This document shows positions 33,594-44,976 of a stretch of DNA of 64,000 nt, one piece after another. The notes beneath the pieces are model-generated. The model was not told the origin of the DNA, made no database searches, and saw nothing but the letters and a program-made list of their open reading frames with translations. The position numbers and the translations under genes are program-made. The stretch is from Symbiodinium kawagutii (taxonomy: Eukaryota; Sar; Dinophyceae; Suessiales; Symbiodiniaceae): positions 94,639 through 158,638 of the forward strand of contig VSDK01016660.1 of assembly GCA_009767595.1 (NCBI GenBank), given 5' to 3'. Numbering within the stretch: the first letter of the stretch is position 1; each line of letters opens with the position of its first letter.

Positions 33594-34339
33594 ATTGGAT
33601 GGGTCTAGGACTTCTGTGCCTTACGGTCCAGGGTTGTTTGGAACAGTGATGGGGAGGTCCTTCAAGATGTGCTGAAATGGTACTGCCCGTAGCGTTGCAT
33701 TCGCGTCTCTTGCACGTGGTTTCTCTTTTTCTTGTCAACTGAAGGAGAAAATCATTCACAAACCAATCTGCCAAAAATGAACGTACTCGTATCCAGTACC
33801 AGTTGAGTGTGGTCAGAACATTTTGATTTGATACCTAGTTGGTGGCTCTACTCATTTATGTTCTCTCCAATATTTGGAAAGGGTTGGTTGACTAGCTTAT
33901 ATTTTTAGGATGGGGTATAGGCACCAACCAGACCCTGTTTCAGTGGAAGTCTGCCAAGAACTGGCAGAATGCTATGGATCCCAGCTAGCATTCTTCAATT
34001 CTAGCTGATCCCCGACATCAAGGTGCTGATTCTCATGGAAAGTGAAGGGTTCAAAACGGTTCTGATGGGTTTCGATGTCACAAACGTCTCACTGGGTAGA
34101 AGACTGATCTAACCAACACGCATCGCCAACAATGCATCCCAACCAACGACTTGCCTAGAACTATGACTTGGACCCCCGGCCTTGTTGGGATCGTGTGGAA
34201 CACCCACCGAGGCTTCCCAAATCTGCAAGGGTCAAAATGCTCGGATGCCAAAGGGGGAAGGTGGGAAACCCACAGCACGGCAGCTGATACAGCACGACAG
34301 AATCTGATGTAGAGATGTTGATGAGTTCGATCATGTTTG

Positions 34340-34610
34340 AGATGAACCAGCTGAATCATCGTTGTGCTTATCACCATCATCACGGTCATCACTGTTATCG
34401 TCATTATCATGTCGTCATTGTCATAGTGATCATCATGATCATCTCCGTTGTCATTATTGTATGCATCACAGTATCCATCATAGTCATCATCCTTGTTGTC
34501 ATCCTGGTCTTCATCCTTGTCAAAGATTCTTGGTTGCAATGATAATGGCCATTATCATCACCACCATGATCACTATCTGTCATTGTGTCAGTTGTTGGGG
34601 CAAATGCTAC
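34340..34610. repeat. degenerate CATCATCGT trinucleotide region
   Basis: Mixed ATCATC, GTCATC and TTATCATC words over about 270 bp. His/Ser-rich and Asp/Met-rich frames on the two strands are compositional. Confidence 0.8.
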
Positions 34611-35371
34611 CATGAGATTGATATTGGATAATGGCCGTGGTCATTATGATTACGGCTATGATGCTCGATATTCATGATCAGCATAACATCATCACCACCA
34701 GTACGGTCATCATTTCCTTTGAATCTAGTTTTATAGTCTCGGTTGGAACTGGTGTTCTGATGTGCTCCTGATATCAGTCTCCTTATGGGTTTTGACATTT
34801 GGGCTGCAGTCATTCTGAAGTCGAGTGGAAATATGTAGATCAAATGTCATGAACTATTTCATTGCTACTATCATTGTGTGCATTCTCTGCAGTATATGGA
34901 CCCATGATTCAAGCTCTTGATTGATCGCAACAACTCCGCAAGTTGAAACATATTGCGTTGGCTTTGTATTTGTGTTGCAGGGATTTCAGACAGACAGATG
35001 GACAGATAGACTGGGGGATTTGATATGGTTTGATTACTTTCATCCATTCTGTACAACCAGAAAGCAGAGTGCTGGAGGGTTGTAAGCTTCAAGGTTTGAA
35101 TGATTCGTCCACCTAAAGTAAGGACCCTGGACCCTAGCCCCCCTGGTCCGAAGCAAATGCTGATAACAAGAATGTTCCACTATTCTTAATTAAGTTTGAA
35201 ATCTGTTAATCCTTTTCCCCACGATGTTTGGATTTTTTCCCCCTTTCCAATCTGCTCGCATATTTGCTTGGGTTCATTTTCCCTTTCCAATCTGATTCCA
35301 TCTTTTTTTAGTGCCCTTTGCTCTTGATACTCTCATATGCACGTTCTCCCGTCTCTTTTCCAATATCACTC

Positions 35372-35504
35372 CATACGGATGTTTCTCAAAATAAGATAGG
35401 GCTACATAACAGTACCGCCAGTTCTCATCCCATATGATGCATTGTCCATAAACAAACCACCCATAACTTCGGGGTCCCCTATGGCTTCAGAAACTACCAT
35501 GCGC
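35372..35504. mobile_element. MITE-like element, family 1
   Basis: ATACGGATGTTTCTCAAAAT and AGTTCTCATCCCATATGATG on the left; AACTTCGGGGTCCCCTATGG then CTTCAGAAACTACCATG on the right. About 133 bp, the longest copy, with an extra segment after the left arm. Confidence 0.7.
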
Positions 35505-35810
35505 CATTCCAGTTGGGAAACCTGTGCTTTTCGCGGCCACAGCAAGGTTAAAGAGCTTGGACTGCTACAAGTTGAAAGACTCCAGATGGACGTGGCCGCT
35601 CAGACCTGCTTCTTGTGGTGGTTGACTGGGATGTTTCGGCTGCTCAACCCTTGATGAGGAATGCACGACATGTAGTGATCTATTCTCCTCTCCTAGAAAA
35701 GCGAACTGGTTCATTTCATTGAGACCTTCAACCCTTTGAAAGTTGTTGGAAACAGGACAGCAACAAAAACTTCTGCACCTCTTCCCTACCTTCGACCTGT
35801 CTCAGGCGGT

Positions 35811-35934
35811 GTCTGGTCGAAGGCGGACCAAAAGCACCCGACGAAGAACCACAGCTGGAGGTACGTACCGGGCTGGGAGAGGCATCAATTGAGGGACCAG
35901 AAGATGGTGGAAGAACTGATACATCCAACGACTG
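35811..35934 (+). CDS. possible exon, unknown protein
   Basis: A polypyrimidine stretch ending CTGTCTCAG precedes a frame reading CLVEGGPKAPDEEPQLEVRT then GLGEASIEGPEDGG and RTDTSND-stop. A second + frame (GVWSKADQKHPTKNHSW) is also open, so the frame is not certain. It could be the last exon of the split gene suggested by islands a-d. Confidence 0.25.
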
Positions 35935-35944
35935 ATAAATAAAC

Positions 35945-38145
35945 AACTGATATCTTCAATTATTTTGGTATTCAAAACTAGTAGATTAAATGGACAACTG
36001 ATATGTTCCTCCATAAAAAGATCTATAGAAGGGTTGCATACCTGATATGACTTCAGCATGTAATCACTATGCAAGTAGTGAAATAATGGTGGTGCGAGTA
36101 CAGCAAGTTTTCCCGGGAGGTGTCCCAACCGATCTCTGGGAATACCTCTGGTACCGATGCCAGTTTTGGTTGCGATGGTGGGTCCACCCAGAATGGCATT
36201 CCAAGTGGCCACCGGGGAGTCTCAAAACAGAAATGGTCACTGGGGTAGCATTCCCGGAAATGTTTTTTGGAGAGCACACATTGACATCTCTGTGCTGTAC
36301 ACAGGGAGGGGGCGGTATATACAGGTGGATTTGCTGACGAACAACCACGGGTGGCGATAAAGTGGAAAACTCTGGAGACCTGTTGTACACACATATTGCA
36401 TCCACAGTGCACATTTGCAGTCATTGACATACTTGGTCGTTTGTCTCACGACTTGGTTTCTCTGACCAAAGCCCATTGCAACCCTTGTCGATGGGTTTTG
36501 GAAGTTCCCACTTTACGAGGAAACCACCAAATTCAACAAAACTGCAGAGTGCTACCATGTTAAACCAATTACATTTGTTACAACATGTTGCAATCCTATA
36601 CATGTTGCAACCGTATACATGTTGCAACCCACCGAATAACATACGCATGTCACCAGGGTGCCCTGTCTGTGAGACCTGGTGACAGATCTGCTGCAGGAAA
36701 GATGCGGTAGCCTGCTGGAGCACTTTGAAAGGCGACCTGGGCTCGTCTCCGGTGCCGATGTCGCACGCTGCTAGGGGTTGCTGATATGCGCGACCGTGGG
36801 GTGGCCATGCGTGTCACGCTGAGTGTCACATGATGATATGTATCTATGTTTCATATGCCCAGTACATGTCCTGATCACTCATTCAAAAAGAAAGATAGGC
36901 AAAAGGTTTTTAACAATGACAACCCTTCGGATTTTGAGACCCAGAATGGTGGATGTCGCTTCTTTCACAAGCCCGAACCCCCCCAAAGGTCAATGCTTTG
37001 GGTGAATTGGGTGACATGGGCCTGGGTGAATCTCCGTTCCAAAACTAGCATAAGTCGATTGCACATAGTGTTTTGGACACAATTGGTGGCCTGAGGCACA
37101 TTCCTTGGGCTGAAACAACACTGTTCGGGCGGTCATCAATCCTTTGGTTTCCGATCGTTCGCACAGGCAAAGGTTCACCAAGGTGCGCGCCAGCACTTGC
37201 GTATTCAACATGCGAAACTATTTCCATCATCAAGATTTCACATTTCAGGTTGTTACAACAGTTGACTTGCCATGATGACCGCATGAGGGATCCATCCAAA
37301 TATTACTCTTAAACATTTTCAAACACCTCTGTGAGGAGAACATTTTGATGGTTGTTGAGTGTTGCTGTCTCAGTCCCCAGGCACTCCCAGAGTCACCCAC
37401 AGATATTTCTGTTTCAGGTCTCAACTCCATTGTTGCTTGCGCTGTTTTTATAGGAAAAGGCTGGGAAATCATCCATTTATGGTGGATTGTCCATTGCCAT
37501 GTTAGTTCACCAGAGGCTACCCTGTTTGTCTCAAGCGTGTGTGTTTTTGAGCAGCTGTCGTTGGTGCTGCTGTTTGGTGGTGCTTGGTGGTGGCAGAGGC
37601 TGTACAAAGAGCTGAAGGGCACTTGCTTTGCAGAGTGGGTCCGGAAGCCTGGGACCAGCGCAGAGTCTCACTCTCGGCTTGCCTTGAACGAAGTGCCTTG
37701 CCTCGCGATGCCTTGGAACATGTGGCCACTTGCGTTCCATCTCAGTGTTCCGCGGAGTTTTTGATGCAAAGTTCTTGGCCCGGTGTTGGACTGTGATTCG
37801 CACTTCCTTTGCACTTTGATTCTTAGTAAAAATGATCTGTTTCCACTTCCACCAAGGCAGAAAGTTTATTTGGGGTCCTACCTTACTGTTGATGAACAAA
37901 CTCCGGCCACAGCAGGAACAAAATCCAACGTAATGGGACAGATGTAATCAACCATCGTGAATCACCATCATTGACAGCTATAGTAAGTCATCATGGTATA
38001 ATCAATACTGGTTGTTCATCATCATTGTATCATCTTCATTAATCACCAGAAATCAAATAAATCAAAGTTAGATAAATAGTTCAATTTGGTCCATCAATAC
38101 TGGTTGTTCATCATCATTGTATCATCTTAATCAACCACCATAAAT
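35945..38145. other. no recognisable gene
   Basis: Short open frames overlap on both strands. A stretch at 37470-37520 resembles one arm of the 22-bp-TIR element. I find no protein motif, tRNA or rRNA signature. Confidence 0.5.
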
Positions 38146-38149
38146 CCAA

Positions 38150-38259
38150 TCGGTGGTTTCCCCCAATAGGGGTACCCCCAAATCATCCAATATCAATCAT
38201 TCACAGTACTAAAACCAACCATTTTGGGGGCACTCCTATTTTGAGAGACCACCGTGACT
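38150..38259. mobile_element. MITE-like element, family 1
   Basis: GGTGGTTTCCCCCAATAGGG then GTACCCCCAAATCATCC on the left; CCATTTTGGGGGCACTCCTA then TTTTGAGAGACCACCG on the right. The core TACTAAAACCAACC is intact. Confidence 0.85.
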
Positions 38260-38279
38260 AGTAGTTGTCTAATCATATT

Positions 38280-38466
38280 GTTGGTGATTATCCCCCTATT
38301 ATGAACCATTATTAACCACTATCAACCACTCATATTGGCAATTGTCAACCATGATTAGCCATTATGAACAATTACAAACCATTACAGTATCAACCATCAT
38401 CAACCATTATCAACCATCATCAACCATTATCAACCATCATTAACCATTATCAACCATCATCAACTG
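38280..38466. repeat. AACCATTATCAACCATC minisatellite, left of the retroelement array
   Basis: AACCATTATC and AACCATCATC units are repeated, most regularly from 38395. The same sequence type begins on the other side of the array at 46560. Confidence 0.9.
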
Positions 38467-40211
38467 TTCATGGTGACACGAGCCGATGATTTGCAACAAA
38501 TCTCCGATTTAGCACAATACAAACTCATTTTCCTCAAGTTGTTTTGCTCCGAAAACTCAACTCTTGCATCCGCTGTGCATGCTGCAATTCCCAACTCTTG
38601 TGTGATCCGAGTGAGTGAGAAAGCCACCATGGAGGACAATCACAAAGCTCTGTTCATGAATGCTTGTAGGTGCAGGTGTCATGAGTTTTGTTCATGTGAG
38701 TTTGCCATGCACAGGAGGATCGAATCTTTTCAATTTGACCGGTAATTCTCAGAATCTCAAGCCGTTGCACTGGGAAAGATTCCAAAAGCTACCCCATGAA
38801 GCATCCGAAATCATTCCGGAATTGCCCCGAAGAAACAACTATTGGATGAAGCATGAGGTCCAGTCATTTCCCATGAGCATGTCAGACAAGCTTGGATGTA
38901 GCCTACATTGCACTCTTGTTCGTTTGTGTCAGTGTGCTGATCAACCTGTGAGCAAGGCATACTTGATTCAGGCTGCCAGTCCATTCGTTGTCGCGGCTCT
39001 TGCAGCAAAGTTTGCCATGCGTGAGTGTGAAGCACATGTTCCATTCAATGATGTAGATTGGAAAGGCGCTGGATTTTACCCTCAAGAATTTAGTGAACAA
39101 TTTTTGCAGCGGGCATTCGAGACATGATTAGGAACAAGTTTTCATGTGGCATCCACGGATTCTTCACTTATTGGAAGGGTGCTGATTCGCTGCTGTACAA
39201 TCCTGCATACTTTGAGAAGTTTCCCATTTAATCATACAGTGAGCTTCATTTGTGTTGCGTACTGTTGGAGAACCCCATGTCGCTGAGATCTCGTGTTGTC
39301 GATTACATCATGGAAGGTCTCTTGCGCAATGAAACTCGAGACCCGTTTGGGTGCTTGATCACAGGTGAAGAAGCTGTGAATGAAGGCCAAGCTTCGAATG
39401 AAGCTGCATCTTCGAACGAGGCCCAGTCAAGTGCGGCTGTGGAGATTCCACAGCATCAGTCGTTGGCTCTGGATGAAGCCAATGCCTCAGATTCAGTTGA
39501 GGAAGTCACCGAGAGCACACTGGTGATTTCAAGGGTTCCTGTTCTGGTGGATCAGGATGCGACGTCCCCAGAATTCACATCAACACCGGCCAGGGAAGCT
39601 GTCCGGCAGTGCATACATTCCAGGACCAAAGTATGGCTTCGTTCTGTGAGTGTCTTTATGACCAACCTCATCCTCTTACCTCCTTCGTATACTTGTACCG
39701 TGACGCAGCAAGCACTCTCTATGTCACATCTTTCTGCAACCGTTGGTTGAAAGCTGAGGACTTATCAGATTCAGATGAAGCGGAATCGAAACAACACCAT
39801 GTACCGGTTTGTTTGCTTTGTGGTCAGGGAGTGTATTTCGAAAAGTCAAGAAATCATTTTGAGGAAACGAGGCTTTTCAAGATTCATTCCATTGATCGAA
39901 AGGCCATGTTGCGAAGCATGAGCCACTCATTGACGGTCCAGGAGCTTGAAGTCATGGTCGCAGCGCCGAATGGCGACGTATTCCCACGAGGCGAGACGAG
40001 GAGTCCGCAAGTCCAAAAGCTGAGAGCCGACTGCAACAGGAGGCGTCTAATTGGCCATACTCCTAGATGGAAAGCAAGGATCTTTGAGTCGGCAGTTTCA
40101 TTCTGTGATTTCCAGCTGAGTGCACAGCAAATGCGTCCATAGATGTTTAGGCGAAGAGAAAATTAATTCATACCATATTTTTGGTTTTCCGAACCTGCGT
40201 ATGTGAGGGGG
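38466..40211 (+). pseudogene. retroelement internal region, copy A (3' half, broken)
   Basis: 38470-38786 is found only here; a frame reads RADDLQQISDLAQYKLIFLK, and another reads VHVSLPCTGGSNLFNL followed by LKPLHWERFQK. From 38787 the DNA matches copy B nearly base for base. Relative to B it has a premature stop (TTTCCCATTTAA near 39229) and one deleted base in the DTGCD codons (GATCAGGATGCG for GATACAGGATGCG, about 39549), so the long frame of B is broken. The final frame to the stop at 40142 is as in B. CTGG-, HWE- and ELPRRNNYW-type words recall a domain I remember from dinoflagellate retroelement polyproteins; this is a recollection, not a search. Confidence 0.65.
40205..40211 (+). promoter_or_regulatory. 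polypurine tract before LTR1
   Basis: GAGGGGG directly precedes the LTR, as expected for a plus-strand primer site. The same seven bases precede LTR3. Confidence 0.55.
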
Positions 40212-41115
40212 CACGGATATACGCATGCTTGTATATAGTCCGAACTTAGGTTCATCCAAGTGCAGACGTGTATATAACAGAAAGTGTTTCAAAGCACTTC
40301 CCATGCAAGATGTGCGCGAAGCACATCACATGCATCAACGATGCGCAATCTTTCATGCAATCCCAGTCTCAACATGTACAATTTGAAGGCTCTAATTAAA
40401 CAATCAATTCAACACGTTGCATATGCCAGGCATCATGCTACACACGCATGATGCCATGCCACGTTTCAAGGATGCAACTTGCACAGTACCACTGTTCATG
40501 CTACGAACGCATGCACCGTAATACATAGTAGTAAGTGTTTGAAGGCATGACATAGGAATAGAATTTGTTTGAAAGAACATGCAGCGCATGGGACGCACAT
40601 GTTGCATAGCAACATGGCAAGGAGACAATTTGGAGTATAGTTCAAAGTGTTTCCAAGCATAAGGCAGTGACTTGCACGTCTAGGGAAATGTTTTTGGTCA
40701 CATTTTTAGCCTCTAGATCGCAACTAGAGAGCACGTGAGTGGCGATCTAACCCAAGCAAGCTGCAACTAAGGAGTTGCGCTGACTTTGGTAGATCATTTA
40801 GTGTTGACGGGTAACATTTTGAGCACAGTTTTGGAAGCCCATTTGAGTTGACGCGCGTGTTGTTGGACATCCCCTCAGTTTAGTGAGGAGTCATTTTAGA
40901 GCAGCGCAGCTAGTTGCACAAGCTTTTAAATGCACTAGCAAGTTTACACGTAAGTTTGTTTGAGCCACGAGACTTGGGAAAGCAGTTGTAAAGCCGAGCT
41001 TTGCGAACTCTAGGCTCAAGGCCTTTTAGCAGCGAAGTGAGAAAGAGAGAATTAATTGAAAGAATTTTTTCAGACTAAATTGAATTCTAAGCTCCCGAGG
41101 TTGTAAACCTCCGCA
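40212..41115 (+). repeat. LTR1 (904 bp)
   Basis: It runs from CACGGATATACGC to CCTCCGCA. A TATA-like TGTATATAACAG lies about 60 bp in. It contains many short perfect hairpins, for example a 9-bp stem (GGCATCATG/CATGATGCC, 40429-40455), an 8-bp stem (CATGTTGC/GCAACATG, 40598-40616), a 7-bp stem (GATGTGC/GCACATC, 40309-40327) and a 6-bp stem at its 3' end (GAGGTT/AACCTC, 41097-41111). Closest in sequence to LTR2. Confidence 0.85.
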
Positions 41116-42020
41116 TACGGAAATACGCATGCTTGTATTATAGTCCAAACTTAGGCTCATCCAAGTGCAGACGTGTATATAACAGAAAGTGTTTCAAAGC
41201 ACTTCCCATGCAAGATGTGCGTGAGGCACATCACATGCATCAACGATGCGCAATCTTTCATGCAGTCCCAGTCTCAACAGGTACAATTTGAAGGCTCTAA
41301 TTAAACAATCAATTCAACACGTTGCATATGCCAGACATCACGCTACACACGCATGATGCCATGTCACGTTTCAAGGATGCAACTTGCATAGTACCACTGT
41401 TCATGCTACGAACGCATGCACCGTAATACATAGTAGTAAGTGTTTGAAGGCATGACATAGGAATAGAATTTGTTTGAAAAAACATGCAGCGCATGGGACA
41501 CACCTGTTGCATAGCAACATGGCAAGGAGACAATTTGGTGTATAGTTCAAAGTGTTTCCAAGCATAAGGCAGTGACTTGCACGTCTAGGGACATGTTTTT
41601 GGTCACATTTTTAACCTCTAGAACGTAACTAGAGAGCGCGTGAGTGACGATCTAACCCAAGCAAGCTGCAATTAAGGAGTTGCGCTAACTTTGGTAGATC
41701 CTTTAGTGTTGACGGGTAACCTTTTGAGCGCAATTTTGGAAGCCCATTTGAGTTGACGCGCGTGTTGTTGGACATCCTCTCAGTTTAGTGAGGAGTCATT
41801 TTAGAGCAGCGCGGCTAGTTGCACAAGCTTTTAGGTGCATTAGCAAGTTTACACGTAAGTTTGTTTGAGCCACGAGACTTGGGAAAGCAGTTGTAAAGCC
41901 GAGCTTTGCGAACTCTAGGCTCAAGGCCTTTTAGCAGCGAAGTGAAAAAGAGAGAATTGGCTGAAAGAATCAGTTTAAAATAAATTGAATTCTTAGCTCC
42001 TGAGGTTGCAAACCTCCGCA
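41116..42020 (+). repeat. LTR2 (905 bp), abutting LTR1
   Basis: It begins TACGGAAATACGC immediately after the CA of LTR1 and ends AACCTCCGCA. Several hairpins intact in LTR1 are damaged here (GACATCACG for GGCATCATG). It shares bases with LTR1 that LTR3 and LTR4 lack, such as GGCTCTAATT, CACTGTTC and GCACCGTAAT. Confidence 0.85.
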
Positions 42021-42036
42021 TGGTAGTGGAGCAGCG
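42021..42036 (+). promoter_or_regulatory. primer-binding-like site, copy B
   Basis: TGGTAGTGGAGCAGCG follows the LTR CA end directly. TGGTAG at this position is typical of priming by initiator-tRNA-Met-like 3' ends (CTACCA); the exact host tRNA is not known. Copy C has TGGTAGCGGAGCAGCG. Confidence 0.6.
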
Positions 42037-42110
42037 TGGTGCTGCATCCGTCTGAATTGTACTCGCTTCGAGTGACCTCGATTTGGGTGCTGCAGAGCTG
42101 CTAGAGACCA

Positions 42111-42702
42111 GTGAGTCGTGGAACGAAAGGCCTTGAGCCGACCGAAAGAGCTAGAAATGGCCGAAAGAAGAGAATGAAGCAGAGAAGGAGGATCCCGACA
42201 GCGGAGTCCTTCAGCCAGATCTCCAACTCCGAGATCTGCGAGGCGTATGAGATCACTTGCGCGTGCTGCAAGTTCCTTCTACCCAGAACCAAGTACCTCT
42301 GCGATCTCCAAGATGTCCCAACAGATGGAAATGATGGTTACTAAGCTGACTCAGGTCATGAGCGTAGTGGAATCTCAACAGGAGACGATTGGAAAGCTGA
42401 TTGAAAGGTCTGAGAGAACGGAGACAGTGAGAGCTGAAGCTGCAGCTAGTGAAGCTAGAGCTGCGCTGTTTGCTCAACAGCCTGTTGGAGGATTACGAGC
42501 TCAAGGAACTCTGTTTGATCCACCGAGAGGTCCATCTTCCAAGACGAGTGTGTTCCAGGATGATTCTGAGTTTTCTTCACCGCCTAAAGGTGGTCTGTTG
42601 ATCGAAGAGTTGACTGTCCAAAAGCTACTCCATGAAGCATCCGAAATCATTCCGAAAGAAGCAAATCACTTTTCATTTGAATTGCCCCGAAGAAACAACT
42701 AA
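42111..42702 (+). pseudogene. gag-like reading frame, copy B, frameshifted
   Basis: The frame starts MSRGTKGLEPTERARNGRKK, a basic N-terminus, and breaks near 42298 because copy B has one extra base (ACCTCTGCG against ACCTTGCG in copy C). It continues in another frame as KMSQQMEMMVTKLTQVMSVV, a probable coiled coil, then ESQQETIGKLIERSERTETV. At about 42620 (IEELT) it jumps to VQKLLHEASEIIP, the sequence of the 3' half, so B lacks the middle present in A and C. Confidence 0.6.
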
Positions 42703-42731
42703 TGGATGAAGTATGAGGTCCAGTCATTGTC

Positions 42732-42986
42732 ATGAACATGTCAGACAAGCTTGGATGTAGCCTACATTGCGCTCTTGTTCGTTTGTGTCAGTGTACTGAT
42801 CAACCTGTGAGCAAGGTATACTTGATTCAGGCTACCAGTCCATTCGTTGTCGCGGCTCTTGCAGCAAAGTTTGCCACTCGTGAGTGTGGAGCACATGTTC
42901 CATTCAGTGATGTAGATTGGAAAGGCGCTGGATTTTACCCTCAAGCATTTAGTGAACAATTTTTGCAGTGGGCGTTCGAGACATGA
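42732..42986 (+). CDS. retroelement internal frame, copy B, conserved segment
   Basis: The frame reads MNMSDKLGCSLHCALVRLCQ, then PVSKVYLIQATSPFVVAALA and VDWKGAGFYPQAFSEQFLQW. The same segment exists in copy A (38876-39127) with only a few amino-acid changes (for example Ala for Thr, Glu for Ala), so it looks recently constrained or recently duplicated. The PVSK..I.T.SPFVVAAL...GFYP order resembles a domain I recall from dinoflagellate retroelement polyproteins. Function unknown. Confidence 0.45.
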   Translation: MNMSDKLGCSLHCALVRLCQCTDQPVSKVYLIQATSPFVVAALAAKFATRECGAHVPFSDVDWKGAGFYPQAFSEQFLQWAFET

Positions 42987-44002
42987 TTGGGAACAAGTTT
43001 TCATGTGGCATCCACGGATCCTTCAGCTATTGGAAGGGTGCTGATTCACTGCCGTGCAATCCTGCATACTCTGGGGAATTTCCGATTTCGTCATACAGTG
43101 AGCTTCATGTGTGTTGCGTACTGTTGGAGAACCCCATGTCGCTGAGATCTCGTGTTGTGGATTACATCATGGAAGGTCTCTTGCGCAATGAAACTCGAGG
43201 CCCGTTTGGGTGCTTGATCACAGGTGAAGACGCTGTGAATGAAGGCCAAGCTTCGAATGAAGCTGCATCTTCGAACGGGGCCCAGTCAAGTGCGGCTGTG
43301 GAGATTCCACAGCATCAGTCGTTGGCTCTGGATGAAGCCAATGCCTCAGATTCAGTTGAGGAAGTCACCGGGAGCACACTGGTGATTTCAAGGGTTCCTG
43401 TTCTGGTGGATACAGGATGCGACGTCCCCAGAATTCACATCAACACCGGCCAGGGAAGCTGTCCGGCAGTGCATACATTCCAGGACCAAAGTATGGCTTC
43501 GTTCTGTGAGTGTCTTTATGACCAACCTCATCCTCTTACCTCCTTCGTATACTTGTACCGTGACGCAGCAAGCACTCTCTATGTCACATCTTTCTGCAAC
43601 CGTTGGTTGAAAGCTGAGGACTTATCAGATTCAGATGAAGCGGAATCGAAACAACACCATGTACCGGTTTGCTTGCTTTGTGGTCAGGGAGTGTATTTCG
43701 AAAAGTCAAGAAATCATTTTGAGGAAACAAGGCTTTTCAAGATTCATTCCATTGATCGAAAAGCCATGTTGCGAAGCATGAGCCACTCATTGACGGTCCA
43801 GGAGCTTGAAGTCATGGTCGCAGCGCCGAATGGCGACGTATTCCCACGAGGCGAGACGAGGAGTCCGCAAGTCCAAAAGCTGAGAGCCGACTGCAACAGG
43901 AGGCGTCTAATTGGCCATACTCCTAGATGGAAAGCAAGGATCTTTGAGTCGGCAGTTTCATTCTGTGATTTCCAGCTGAGTGCACAGCAAATGCGTCCAT
44001 AG
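42983..44002 (+). CDS. retroelement 3' reading frame with DTG motif, copy B (intact)
   Basis: About 340 codons open to TAG at 44000-44002, the longest intact frame of the element. An acidic, Ala/Ser-rich linker (NEGQASNEAASSNGAQSS) is followed by ISRVPVLVDTGCDVPRIHIN, where VLVDTG matches the active-site signature of retropepsin-type aspartic proteases. The flanking context is not otherwise recognisable, so protease is only a suggestion. A CLLCGQG knuckle and a basic tail (RADCNRRRLIGHTPRWKAR) follow. No reverse transcriptase motif is present. Confidence 0.5.
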   Translation: MIGNKFSCGIHGSFSYWKGADSLPCNPAYSGEFPISSYSELHVCCVLLENPMSLRSRVVDYIMEGLLRNETRGPFGCLITGEDAVNEGQASNEAASSNGAQSSAAVEIPQHQSLALDEANASDSVEEVTGSTLVISRVPVLVDTGCDVPRIHINTGQGSCPAVHTFQDQSMASFCECLYDQPHPLTSFVYLYRDAASTLYVTSFCNRWLKAEDLSDSDEAESKQHHVPVCLLCGQGVYFEKSRNHFEETRLFKIHSIDRKAMLRSMSHSLTVQELEVMVAAPNGDVFPRGETRSPQVQKLRADCNRRRLIGHTPRWKARIFESAVSFCDFQLSAQQMRP

Positions 44003-44064
44003 ATGTTTAGGCGAAGAGAAAATTAATTCATACCATATTTTTGGTTTTCCGAACCTGCGTTTGT

Positions 44065-44071
44065 GAGGGGG
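44065..44071 (+). promoter_or_regulatory. polypurine tract before LTR3
   Basis: GAGGGGG is followed directly by TACGGA, the LTR start. It defines the 5' limit of the LTR together with the LTR-LTR junctions. Confidence 0.6.
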
Positions 44072-44976
44072 TACGGAACTACGCATGCTTGTATATAGTC
44101 CAAACTTAGGTTCATCCAAGTGCAGACGTGTATATAACAGAAAGTGTTTCAAAGCACTTCCCATGCAAAATGTGCGCGAAGCACATCACATGCATCAACG
44201 ATGCGCAATCTTTCATGCAATCCCAGTCTCAACATGTACAATTTGAAGGCTGTAATTAAACAATCAATTCCACACGTTGCATATGCCAGGCATCATGCTA
44301 CACACGCATGATGCCATGTCACGTTTTCAAGGATGCAACTTGCATAGTACCACGGTTCATGCTACGAACGCGTGCGCCGAAATACATAGCAGTAAGTGTT
44401 TGAAGGCATGACATAGGAATAGAATTTGCTTGAAAGAACATGCAACGCATGTGACGCACATGTTGCATAGCAACATGGCAAGGAGACAATTTGGTGTATA
44501 GTTCAAAGTGTTTCCAAGCATAAGGCAGTGACTTGCACGTCTAGGGACATGTTTTTGGTCACATTTTTAGCTTCTAGATCGCAACTAGAGAGCACGTGAG
44601 TGACGATCTAACCCAAGCAAGCTGCAACTAAGGAGTTGCGCTGACTTTGGTAGATCCTTTAGTGTTGACGGGTAACCTTTTGAGCGCAGTTTTGGAAGCC
44701 CATTTGAGTTGACGCACGTGTTGTTGGACATCCTCTCAGTTTAGTGAGGGGTCATTTCAGAGCAGCGCGGCTAGTTGCGCAAGCTTTTAGGTGCACTAGC
44801 AAGTTTACACGTAAGTTTGTTTGAGCCACGAGACTTGGGAAAGCAGTTGTAAAGCCGAGCTTTGCGAACTCTAGGCTCAAGGCCTTTTAGCAGCGAAGTG
44901 AAGAAGAGAGAATTGACTGAAAGAATCAGTTTCAAATAAATTGAATTCTAAGCTCCCGAGGTTGCAAACCTCCGCA
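44072..44976 (+). repeat. LTR3 (905 bp)
   Basis: It runs from TACGGAACTACGC to CCTCCGCA and keeps the 9-bp, 8-bp and 3'-terminal hairpins. It shares with LTR4 bases different from LTR1/LTR2 (CAAAATGTGCG, GGCTGTAATT, GCGCCGAAAT, GAGGGGTC). Confidence 0.85.
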
